Below the pieces are notes generated by a model. The model did not search any database, was not told where the DNA came from, and was given only the letters and a program-made list of their open reading frames with translations. Below, piece after piece: positions 44,497 to 52,064 of a stretch of 64,000 nt of DNA. The first letter of the stretch is position 1; the number at the start of each line of letters is the position of its first letter. This stretch comes from Flavobacterium granuli. Lineage in GTDB: Bacteria; Bacteroidota; Bacteroidia; Flavobacteriales; Flavobacteriaceae. The position numbers were made by a program, and so were the translations under genes. The DNA lies in the NCBI RefSeq assembly GCF_900129705.1, contig NZ_FQWO01000004.1, positions 62,001 to 126,000 of the forward strand, written 5' to 3'.

Positions 44497-46620
44497 ATGA
44501 AAAAAGGTTGGCTAACTCTCGGTTTATCATTTTTTTGTTTTTTTTCTTATTCTCAAAATTTAACCAATAGCAGTACGCAATCTAATTTTTCTGCGGAACG
44601 ATTTCCTGTTTTTTCTTCTTGTGCTACTTTAGAGGGCAATGAATTGGAAAGCTGTTTTTATGATAAGGTACAAGAGCTCGTTTTTCAAAATTTTATTGTT
44701 CCTGAACATTTAATCCAAAATCATTTTGAAGGAACAGTTAAAGTGCTTTTTGAAGTGGATGAGAAAGGTGTGTTTAAAGTGATTTATGTAAATGCTTTGG
44801 ATGATGAACTGATTCAGGAGACAAAAAGGGTATTTGCTAAATTACCTAAGATTTTGGCTGCGACCTATAATGGAAAGCCTACTTATTCAAAATACAATAT
44901 AACCATTGAAATTCCATTAAAAAGTCCGGAAACGATTGCCGCCGAAGCGGTCGCAAGAGCTGAAATTGTTCAGAATAATACCAAGCAGCTTACGGAGTTG
45001 GATAGTATTGTGTATAAAAAATACAGGAATCCAGAATATAAAAGTCATTTAAATGTTCCTTTCTCTCATAGTTATTATGTGCAATTTGATTCTTCGCTGA
45101 ATCAAGTGGGAAGTAATAATCATACGGCGTCTAAACCCTATACTTATGTTGAGGTGGCTAAATATTATGACCTAAAAGGAGTGAATGATAAACTCCAAAA
45201 AAATACTTCTGGCTGGTGGGCCAGAAAATTATGGAATGAAAATATGGTGGAAATTCAAGGCGAAGATTATTGGTTTGCTTTGAATCCTATTTTGGATTTG
45301 CAACTTGGAAAGGCTTCGCAAAATAAAGCTTCGTACACCTACGTGAATACGCGAGCGATTAATTTTAGAGGAGGATTGGGGAAGCAACTGAATTTTACCA
45401 CAACTATTTTTGAAAGTCAAGGGCGCTTTGCAGATTATTTTAATGATTATGCTAAGTCTATCATGCCAGCTGGCGGTAATCCTGCCATTATACCTGGGAT
45501 GGGAATTGCTAAGGATTTCAAGACAGATGCTTATGATTTTCCTTTGGCGGAAGCCAATTTAACTTTTGCGCCAACGAAACACATCGATTTACAGTTGGGT
45601 TATGGCAGGAATTTTATTGGCGATGGCTATCGTTCTTTGTTGGAAAGTGATGGAGCTAGTCCGTATCCTTATTTTAAGTTGAATACCAATTTTTGGAAAA
45701 TAAAATACACGAACACTTATATGTGGCTTAAAGATGTTCGGCCAGCAGTAACGCTCGAAAGAACTTATGCAACGAAGTTTATGGCCAATCATTATTTGAG
45801 CTGGAATGTGTCCAATAAATTAAATCTTGGTTTTTTTGAATCTGTGATTTGGACAAATACAAATGATCGAGGTTTTGATGCCAGTTTTGTAAATCCAATT
45901 ATTTTTTATCGCTCTGTTGAGTTTGCTTCCTCGGCCAGGACAGGAAATGCGCTTTTGGGTTTGTCGTATAAGTATAAATGGAGCAATCAGATCAATTTTT
46001 ATGGGCAATTTCTTTTGGATGAATTTTCTCTTGGCGATATAAAGAAAGGAGATAATAGTTGGAGAAATAAATATGGATATCAATTAGGGGCTAAATATTA
46101 CAATGCTTTTAAAGTAGATAATTTATTGTTGCAGCTCGAATACAATCATGTAAGGCCTTATGTGTATTCTCATAGTGAGGCTGTTACTAATTATGGGCAT
46201 AACAATCAAAGTGTGGGACATCAATGGGGTGGTAATTTTAAGGAGTTTATTGCAATAGCCCGTTATCATAAGGATCGCTATTTTGCCGATGCCAAAATTA
46301 CTTTAGGAACTAGAGGTTTGGATTTTGATACAGCGGAAGATGATTTTAACTATGGCGGAAATATCTATAAAGATTATGATGAAAAAAGGCCTTCTGATTC
46401 TGGTGTAAAAGTAGGCCAGGGAAATAAGACGAATGTTTTTATAATGGACATTCAGGGTGGCTATTTGGTGAATCCGGCGACTAATCTAAAGCTTTTTGGA
46501 AGTTATATTTATAGAAGCTTTGATCCGACAATGAATACTGCTGTTACTTTTAATCAAAGTACCAATTGGATTACTTTAGGTTTAAGGTCTGATGTTTTTA
46601 ATTGGTATTTTGATTATTAA
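44497..46620 (+). CDS. remB: RemB-like gliding-related outer-membrane protein
   Basis: 707 residues. Signal peptide (LGLSFFCFFSYSQ), then a TonB-C-like domain at about 40-145 (HFEGTVKVLFEVDEKGVFKV ... IQETKRVFAKLPKILAATYN). A long beta-strand-rich part predicted to be an outer-membrane barrel follows, ending LGLRSDVFNWYFDY. RemB of F. johnsoniae is required for normal gliding and lies close to sprA and deoC; the same order here is the main ground for the name. The barrel has features seen in capsule-assembly-type porins (LQLGYGRNFIGDGYRSLL). Good but not decisive assignment. Confidence 0.75.
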   Translation: MKKGWLTLGLSFFCFFSYSQNLTNSSTQSNFSAERFPVFSSCATLEGNELESCFYDKVQELVFQNFIVPEHLIQNHFEGTVKVLFEVDEKGVFKVIYVNALDDELIQETKRVFAKLPKILAATYNGKPTYSKYNITIEIPLKSPETIAAEAVARAEIVQNNTKQLTELDSIVYKKYRNPEYKSHLNVPFSHSYYVQFDSSLNQVGSNNHTASKPYTYVEVAKYYDLKGVNDKLQKNTSGWWARKLWNENMVEIQGEDYWFALNPILDLQLGKASQNKASYTYVNTRAINFRGGLGKQLNFTTTIFESQGRFADYFNDYAKSIMPAGGNPAIIPGMGIAKDFKTDAYDFPLAEANLTFAPTKHIDLQLGYGRNFIGDGYRSLLESDGASPYPYFKLNTNFWKIKYTNTYMWLKDVRPAVTLERTYATKFMANHYLSWNVSNKLNLGFFESVIWTNTNDRGFDASFVNPIIFYRSVEFASSARTGNALLGLSYKYKWSNQINFYGQFLLDEFSLGDIKKGDNSWRNKYGYQLGAKYYNAFKVDNLLLQLEYNHVRPYVYSHSEAVTNYGHNNQSVGHQWGGNFKEFIAIARYHKDRYFADAKITLGTRGLDFDTAEDDFNYGGNIYKDYDEKRPSDSGVKVGQGNKTNVFIMDIQGGYLVNPATNLKLFGSYIYRSFDPTMNTAVTFNQSTNWITLGLRSDVFNWYFDY

Positions 46621-46754
46621 TGTTCCTTTTTTAGTAAACATGTTTTTTGATGGTTTGTTAGAGGTTCAGAAACCAAGTTTTGCGGGTATTTTGCCTTTGT
46701 TTTTTTCGATTGAAAAAATCTAAATTCTTAATTTCTATTTCTGTATCTAATTTG

Positions 46755-46762
46755 TACCTTTG
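46755..46762 (+). promoter_or_regulatory. -7 element of the ctaB-led operon
   Basis: TACCTTTG, 33 nt before the TTG start at 46796. No well-spaced -33. The 175-nt gap after remB contains nothing else recognisable. Confidence 0.55.
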
Positions 46763-46795
46763 CAACAGTTTTGTAAAATCTAAAGAAAAACCGCA

Positions 46796-47698
46796 TTGAA
46801 TACAATATCAAATACATTTTCCCTTAAAACGGTTTTTTCGGATTTCAAAGAAATCACAAAAGCAGGGTTGGCTATAAGTGTTTTGTTTTCTTCCATTGCG
46901 GGCTACTTCCTGGGTATTGATGATAAGCATCCTTTTCAGTGGTCTGTTTTGTTGATGTTAATCGTGGGTGGTTACTGCATGGTAGGTGCTTCGAATGCTT
47001 ATAATCAAGTGATCGAAAAGGATTTGGATGCTTTGATGGATCGAACTAAGAATCGTCCGGTTCCGTCAGGGAGAATGTCACCTTTGATGGCTCTGGTAGT
47101 AGCAACTCTTCTTACTGTGGTGGGGATTTCCTTGCTTTATGCAATTAATCCTAAAACTGCCATGTTTGGTGCTATTTCGATTTTTTTATATACGAGTGTT
47201 TATACGCCTTTGAAGACGATGACTTCATTGTCTGTTTTTGTGGGTGCTTTTCCTGGAGCAATTCCTTTTATGTTGGGCTGGGTGGCTGCAACTGGTGAGT
47301 TTGGAATAGAAGCTGGAACTTTGTTTTTGATTCAGTTTTTCTGGCAATTTCCTCATTTTTGGGCTATTGGCTGGTTTTTGTATGAAGATTATGAGAAGGC
47401 GGGCTTCTTTATGTTGCCTACAGGGAAAAAAGATAAAGGAACTGCTTTGCAAATTATTCTGTATAGTGTTTGGCTTCTTATAGCGTCGCTTTTGCCTGCT
47501 TTAGGGTTTACGGGACAATTGTTTATTACGCCAATATCTGCTGTAATTGTTTTTTTATTAGGGCTTTGGATGTTGTTTTATGCGGTTCGTTTATATAAGG
47601 TGAGAAGTGCTAAAGCAGCAAGAACGTTAATGTTGGTAAGTGTTTCTTATATTACCTTATTACAGTTAGTGTATATATTTGATAAATTTTTAAGATAA
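46796..47698 (+). CDS. ctaB: protohaem IX farnesyltransferase (haem O synthase)
   Basis: 300 residues, UbiA superfamily. The first Asp-rich motif N67-AYNQVIEKDLDALMDRT-KNRP (67-88) and the second around DYEKAGFFMLPT are present, with eight or more membrane helices. It farnesylates haem B to haem O, the precursor of haem A for the aa3 oxidase encoded at 26.7-29.7 kb. The start is TTG at 46796: the expected N-terminus (SNTFSLKTVFSDFKEITKAG) begins right there and no in-frame ATG exists nearby. It leads a cluster of oxidase subunit and assembly genes; the next gene begins 2 nt later. Confidence 0.94.
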   Translation: MNTISNTFSLKTVFSDFKEITKAGLAISVLFSSIAGYFLGIDDKHPFQWSVLLMLIVGGYCMVGASNAYNQVIEKDLDALMDRTKNRPVPSGRMSPLMALVVATLLTVVGISLLYAINPKTAMFGAISIFLYTSVYTPLKTMTSLSVFVGAFPGAIPFMLGWVAATGEFGIEAGTLFLIQFFWQFPHFWAIGWFLYEDYEKAGFFMLPTGKKDKGTALQIILYSVWLLIASLLPALGFTGQLFITPISAVIVFLLGLWMLFYAVRLYKVRSAKAARTLMLVSVSYITLLQLVYIFDKFLR

Positions 47699-47700
47699 TT

Positions 47701-48288
47701 ATGGATATGATAATGACAACAGAAGAGCATAAGGAAAGAGCAGCGAGATCGTCTAAGATGATATTGTTGTTTGCTATAATTAGTATGACTATGATGTTTG
47801 GGGGATTGACGAGTGCTTTTATAGTAAGTAAGTCCAGAGTGGATTGGTTGAAAGATTTTGAATTGCCAACCGTATTTTATTTTAGTACGATTGTAATCGT
47901 GGGATGTAGTATTGCAATGTATTTGGCTAAAAAATCGATTCAAAAAGACGATAGAAAAGCTACTTCTACGTATCTTTTAGTTACATTAGCATTGGGAATA
48001 CTGTTTGTTGTTTTGCAATTTGTAGGATTTTCAAACTTGATTGAAATGGGGTATTATCCTACAGGTCCGTCAAGTGTAATAACGACAACTTTTTTATATG
48101 TTATCGCCTTTGTTCACTTGTTACACCTGGCTGGAGGTTTGATTTCATTGCTAATTATAATTTATAATCATTTTAAACAAAAATACAATTCGACTCAAAC
48201 TCTTGGTATAGAACTAGGTGCAATGTATTGGCACTTCTTGGATTTGTTATGGGTTTGTTTATTTGTATTTTTATATTTCTTTAAATAA
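47701..48288 (+). CDS. cytochrome c oxidase subunit III (short form)
   Basis: 195 residues with five membrane helices, the length of bacterial CyoC/CtaE-type subunit III. It begins MTTEEHKERAARSSKMILLF; FVHLLHLAGGLISLL and YWHFLDLLWVCLFVFLYFF are the family's terminal helices. It stabilises subunit I and the proton channel entry. It is followed 42 nt later by a second, longer subunit III, so this organism appears to have two subunit III proteins in one oxidase operon. Confidence 0.88.
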   Translation: MDMIMTTEEHKERAARSSKMILLFAIISMTMMFGGLTSAFIVSKSRVDWLKDFELPTVFYFSTIVIVGCSIAMYLAKKSIQKDDRKATSTYLLVTLALGILFVVLQFVGFSNLIEMGYYPTGPSSVITTTFLYVIAFVHLLHLAGGLISLLIIIYNHFKQKYNSTQTLGIELGAMYWHFLDLLWVCLFVFLYFFK

Positions 48289-48330
48289 GAAAAAAACGTA
48301 AATTTGGGAACTTTTTAACGAATAACTTTT

Positions 48331-49359
48331 ATGAAAGCGACAGTTACTACTGCAAATAGTGAAGAAAAAACTTGGGGAGGCGGCAATGAGCCAATGGGAG
48401 CAAGTTACGGTAAATTAATGATGTGGTTTTTTATCATGTCGGATGCCTTAACGTTCTCTGGATTTTTAGCAGCTTACGGTTTTTCTAGATTTAAATTTAT
48501 TGAAACTTGGCCTTTGGCCGATGAAGTGTTTAATCACTTCCCATTTATGCATGGTGTTGATGCGCCAATGTATTATGTGGCATTGATGACTTTTATTTTG
48601 ATTTTTTCATCTGTAACGATGGTTTTGGCTGTTGATGCAGGTCATCAAATGAAAAAAAATAAAGTTGTTGTTTATATGTTTTTGACCATTATTGGTGGTT
48701 TGATCTTCGTTGGGTCACAAGCTTGGGAATGGAAGAACTTCATAAAGGGGCAGTATGGTGCCATCGAAACAACTGGAGGAAGTTTACTGCAGTTTGTTGA
48801 TAAAGATGGTAAGCGTGTTGCTCTTGCTGATTTTGCAGCTACTTTGCATGAGGAAAGAAGTCAACTTAAAAGAAGCGACGCAACTTGGTTCATGAGTGAG
48901 TCTTCATTGCCTTCATATTCAGTTGCAGAAGTGCAAGCTGGTTTTAAAGCGCATCTTGAATTGCTGATTAGAACTGAAGTTATTTATGAAGGAAGTGCTG
49001 AAGAGGCTAAGAATTCTACAATAAACCATGATTTGTCTAAAGTTAAATTCAAAACAGTTTTAACTAGAGAAGAGTCAGAATTAAGATTAGCGCAAGCAGC
49101 TCATGTTGTTGAAGGTGCTAATTTAATAAGAAATGAATACGGAAATAAATTATTTGCTGATTTCTTTTTCTTTATCACAGGATTCCACGGTTTTCACGTT
49201 TTTTCTGGAGTGATTATTAATATCATTATATTTTTCAATGTACTTCTTGGAACTTATGAGAGAAGAGGAAGTTATGAAATGGTCGAAAAAGTGGGGCTTT
49301 ACTGGCACTTTGTTGATTTAGTTTGGGTATTTGTATTTACAGTTTTCTACTTAGTTTAA
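48331..49359 (+). CDS. cytochrome c oxidase subunit III (long form with a large insertion)
   Basis: 342 residues. The helices match subunit III (GKLMMWFFIMSDALTFSGFL, APMYYVALMTFILIFSSVTM, then FFFFITGFHGFHVFSGVIIN and YWHFVDLVWVFVFTVFYLV). Between the helix ending at Trp132/Trp134 and the one starting near 276 lies a polar insertion of about 125 residues (142-268), absent from the short paralogue next door. The insertion is charged and helical and has no cofactor motif that I recognise. It may contact ACIII or the accessory subunit IV. Confidence 0.88.
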   Translation: MKATVTTANSEEKTWGGGNEPMGASYGKLMMWFFIMSDALTFSGFLAAYGFSRFKFIETWPLADEVFNHFPFMHGVDAPMYYVALMTFILIFSSVTMVLAVDAGHQMKKNKVVVYMFLTIIGGLIFVGSQAWEWKNFIKGQYGAIETTGGSLLQFVDKDGKRVALADFAATLHEERSQLKRSDATWFMSESSLPSYSVAEVQAGFKAHLELLIRTEVIYEGSAEEAKNSTINHDLSKVKFKTVLTREESELRLAQAAHVVEGANLIRNEYGNKLFADFFFFITGFHGFHVFSGVIINIIIFFNVLLGTYERRGSYEMVEKVGLYWHFVDLVWVFVFTVFYLV

Positions 49360-49375
49360 TTTTAGATTTATTATT

Positions 49376-49726
49376 ATGTCACACGAACACGTTTCTAATA
49401 CAAAGAGAATTTGGTTTGTTTTTGCATTGTTATCTGTGGTAACAATAGTTGAGGTTATACTTGGTATTTATAAACCGGCTGTATTTCATTTGAATCATTT
49501 CCTAGGTATGAACTTGCTAAATTGGATTTTTTATATCCTGACTGTTTTTAAAGCATATTATATTGTATGGGCATTTATGCATTTAGAAGGTGAAAAATCA
49601 AGTCTTAGATGGTCAATTGTTTTGCCTATTGTATTTCTGATTTTGTATATACTTTTTATACTTTTGACTGAAGGGGATTATATTTATGGCGTTTTTAAGG
49701 ATTCGACCATTAAATGGAACTTTTAA
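49376..49726 (+). CDS. cytochrome c oxidase subunit IV-type protein
   Basis: 116 residues with three membrane helices (RIWFVFALLSVVTIVEVILG, NLLNWIFYILTVFKAYYIVW, WSIVLPIVFLILYILFILLT), typical of the small prokaryotic CyoD/CtaF subunit IV family. WAFMHLEGEKSSLRW is the conserved segment. It has no cofactor and helps assemble the oxidase. It starts 16 nt after the long subunit III gene and ends the transcription unit before a terminator. Confidence 0.88.
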   Translation: MSHEHVSNTKRIWFVFALLSVVTIVEVILGIYKPAVFHLNHFLGMNLLNWIFYILTVFKAYYIVWAFMHLEGEKSSLRWSIVLPIVFLILYILFILLTEGDYIYGVFKDSTIKWNF

Positions 49727-49748
49727 CAATATATTAATTCAAAAAAAG

Positions 49749-49772
49749 GGTACGCATTGCGTACCTTTTTTT
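49749..49772 (+). terminator. terminator after the oxidase subunit genes
   Basis: Stem GGTACGC/GCGTACC (49749-49755 with 49759-49765), loop ATT, then seven T. Its tail runs directly into the next -7 element. Confidence 0.9.
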
Positions 49773-49779
49773 ATTTTTG
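49772..49779 (+). promoter_or_regulatory. -7 element of the SCO-like/SCO/DUF420 operon
   Basis: TATTTTTG, 25 nt before the ATG at 49805, overlapping the end of the preceding terminator. Confidence 0.5.
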
Positions 49780-49804
49780 CCGATTAAACATTATCAGAAT
49801 CATA

Positions 49805-50446
49805 ATGAAAAAAAATATCGTTCTTTTTGTTCTTTTTATTTTGCCTATAGTTGCTTATCTATTCTTTGCTTCGGGGGTAAATGGTTTTACAAAACTACCG
49901 GTTATTATTCCTAAAATTGCTGATTTTGGTCAATGGCAGTCTTTGGACGGTAAAAAAGCCACTCTGGATAATAAAATCACAATCCTTGGTTTTGGAGGGA
50001 CAGAGATTTTAAAAAACAGAGGCAATCTTTTTAATCTCAACGAAAAAATTTATCAAAAATACCACACGTTCAAGGATCTTCAATTTGTTATGATTTGTCC
50101 TTTGGGTACTGAAGGAGATGTTCATAAAATTATGGATGCATTTGACGATTTTACTGATGTCTCTAATTGGCATTTCTTATTTGCGACTCCTGATCAAATT
50201 AATGCCTATTACAAAGAACTTAAATTAGTAGGAGGGTTAGATGCGAATTTGGGTACTCCAAATGTCTTTATTGTCGATAAAGAAAGAAACCTTAGAGGAA
50301 GAAAAGATCAGGATGAGTATAAGGAAGGTTATAATACTTTTCACCCTTCGGAATTAAGTAATGAAATGGCTGATGATTTTAAAATCATTTTGTATGAATA
50401 CCGAGCAGCTCTTAAGAAAAATAATAATGCTTCAAAACAGCTTTAA
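49805..50446 (+). CDS. SCO-like thioredoxin-fold membrane protein without the copper-binding cysteines
   Basis: 213 residues. One N-terminal membrane helix (IVLFVLFILPIVAYLFFASG) precedes a domain whose layout parallels the SCO protein encoded next: WQSLDGKKATLDNKITILGF, a long helix, FVMICPLGTEGD, and a C-terminal TPNVFIVDKERNLRGR strand-turn. At the position of the SCO CxxxC it reads GFGGTEIL, and there is no matching histidine, so copper cannot bind the usual way. It may be a structural partner of SCO. The ATG at 49805 is chosen; the open frame extends to 49757, but that region is promoter. Confidence 0.75.
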   Translation: MKKNIVLFVLFILPIVAYLFFASGVNGFTKLPVIIPKIADFGQWQSLDGKKATLDNKITILGFGGTEILKNRGNLFNLNEKIYQKYHTFKDLQFVMICPLGTEGDVHKIMDAFDDFTDVSNWHFLFATPDQINAYYKELKLVGGLDANLGTPNVFIVDKERNLRGRKDQDEYKEGYNTFHPSELSNEMADDFKIILYEYRAALKKNNNASKQL

Positions 50447-50457
50447 AATCATATTTT

Positions 50458-51144
50458 ATGTTCAAAAATAAATCTTACATCGGGATTTCATTTGTAATTC
50501 TTGTTTTCGGAATCTTTGTTATTCCTAAATTAGTTTCAAGAATTCAGAATGGTGACATTGTAAAAGGAGAACGTCTGGATAAGGTTTCCACGGGTGCAAA
50601 AGAAGATGGAAAGTTAGTTGAAATAGGTCCTGCGCCAAAGTTCGAATTAACCAATCAAAATAACGTATTAATCAGCAATGAATCCTATAAAGGGAAAGTT
50701 TATGTTTTGGAATTTTTCTTTACAACTTGTCCTACCATTTGTCCAAAAATGAATCAAAGCATGTTGGAAATTGAAAATAAATTTTTTGGGAATCCTAATT
50801 TTGGGATTGTTTCTATTACAATCGATCCTGAACATGATACACCTAAAGTATTGAAAGAGCATGCTGATTTATTAGGAGTAAGATCTTCAAACTGGAATTT
50901 TCTAAGTGGAGAAAAGACGGCTATTTTTGATTTGGCCAATAAAGGTTTCAATCTTTATGCGGGAGAAAATAGTAAGGCTAATGGTGGATTTGAGCATTCG
51001 GGCTTGTTTGCCTTAATAGACAAAAATGGAAACATTCGTTGCCGAAGAGATAATTTTGGAAATCCAATCTTGTATTATGACGGTTTGGATAAAAAAGGAG
51101 TAAGAGACCTTCAGCAAGACATCAATGTATTATTAAAAGAATAA
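50458..51144 (+). CDS. SCO1/SenC family copper chaperone
   Basis: 228 residues. An N-terminal anchor helix (YIGISFVILVFGIFVIPKLV) is followed by a thioredoxin-like domain with the copper ligands C91 and C95 (TTCPTICPKM) and H180 (GGFEHSGLFALID). SCO proteins deliver copper to, or reduce, the CuA site of oxidase subunit II, here CoxB. It lies 11 nt after the SCO-like gene and 6 nt before DUF420. Confidence 0.93.
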   Translation: MFKNKSYIGISFVILVFGIFVIPKLVSRIQNGDIVKGERLDKVSTGAKEDGKLVEIGPAPKFELTNQNNVLISNESYKGKVYVLEFFFTTCPTICPKMNQSMLEIENKFFGNPNFGIVSITIDPEHDTPKVLKEHADLLGVRSSNWNFLSGEKTAIFDLANKGFNLYAGENSKANGGFEHSGLFALIDKNGNIRCRRDNFGNPILYYDGLDKKGVRDLQQDINVLLKE

Positions 51145-51150
51145 GCAATA

Positions 51151-51690
51151 ATGAAAGAACAAAATTTAGAACAAAAATATAATAAATGGATTGTGGTATT
51201 GTCAGTGGCAATTCCTCTTGTGGTAGCTTTGCTTTTTGGTGTTAATTTGAGAAAACTAGGTTATGATGTGGAACCACTTTCTTTTTTACCTCCCATTTAT
51301 GCAACAATAAACGGCATTACAGCTTTGGTCTTAATAGTGGCTGTAGTCGCTATTAAAAATGGAAAAAGGAAATTACACGAGAATTTGATGAAAACAGCTA
51401 TAGGCTGTTCTGTTGCTTTTTTGGCGATGTATGTGTCTTATCATATGACTTCTGATTCGACAAAATTTGGTGGGGAAGGAATGATAAGCTATGTTTATTA
51501 TTTTATCTTAATAACGCATATTATTTTATCAATTGTTATTATTCCATTGGTATTAATCACCTACGTTCGCGGATTGGCTCAAGTATTTGACAAACATAAA
51601 AAAATTGCCAAAATCACTTTTCCTATCTGGTTGTACGTTGCTGTTACTGGTGTTGTTGTTTATTTAATGATTTCTCCTTATTATGTGTAA
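51151..51690 (+). CDS. DUF420 family membrane protein
   Basis: 179 residues with five membrane helices (KWIVVLSVAIPLVVALLFGV, INGITALVLIVAVVAI, AIGCSVAFLAMYVSYHM, YVYYFILITHIILSIVIIPL, FPIWLYVAVTGVVVYLMIS). The family is commonly found beside SCO and oxidase genes and is thought to help cytochrome oxidase biogenesis; two histidines in or near helices (SYHMTS, ITHIIL) are conserved candidates for metal contact. Its stop codon overlaps the next ATG. Confidence 0.88.
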   Translation: MKEQNLEQKYNKWIVVLSVAIPLVVALLFGVNLRKLGYDVEPLSFLPPIYATINGITALVLIVAVVAIKNGKRKLHENLMKTAIGCSVAFLAMYVSYHMTSDSTKFGGEGMISYVYYFILITHIILSIVIIPLVLITYVRGLAQVFDKHKKIAKITFPIWLYVAVTGVVVYLMISPYYV

Positions 51691-51967
51691 AATGGAAAAT
51701 AAAATGCAGAATACAGAAAATAGAATGGCAGCGAGAAGCGGAAAATCATTTTTAACAAAATTTAGTTTTGCGCTATTCGCTATCTTCTTTTCTGTTGCAG
51801 CTAATGCGCAATGTGCTATGTGTCGTGCGGCTTTGGGAGGGGATGCTAATACATCACAGGCCCAAGCTGTAAATGACGGAATCGTCTATTTGATGGCAAT
51901 TCCCTATTTACTCGTTGCGGTTATAGGTTATTCTGTTTATAGAATGAGAAAGAAGAAATCAAAATAA
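51683..51967 (+). CDS. small exported membrane protein with CxxC motif
   Basis: 94 residues. A signal-like helix (FLTKFSFALFAIFFSVAANA) leads to AQCAMCRAALGGDANTSQAQ, followed by one membrane helix (VYLMAIPYLLVAVIGYSVY) and a basic tail. The CAMCRA motif is conserved in this type of protein near oxidase assembly genes in Bacteroidota. A role in copper or thiol handling is an inference. The start at 51683 overlaps DUF420 by 8 nt; the ATG at 51692 is an alternative. Confidence 0.75.
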   Translation: MCKMENKMQNTENRMAARSGKSFLTKFSFALFAIFFSVAANAQCAMCRAALGGDANTSQAQAVNDGIVYLMAIPYLLVAVIGYSVYRMRKKKSK

Positions 51968-51981
51968 TCTCGGTTAAAAAT

Positions 51982-52033
51982 AAAACACAAAGGCATCAAG
52001 TTTAATTAGTGAACTTGATGCCTTTGTGTTTTT
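51982..52033. terminator. bidirectional terminator, perfect 21-bp stem
   Basis: 51982-52002 is the exact reverse complement of 52012-52032, with a 9-nt loop and T/A runs at the ends. It lies between the convergent CxxC protein gene and DUF4403 gene. Confidence 0.88.
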
Positions 52034-52064
52034 ATGGAGATGAATCTCTAGGTTGAAATGGTTG

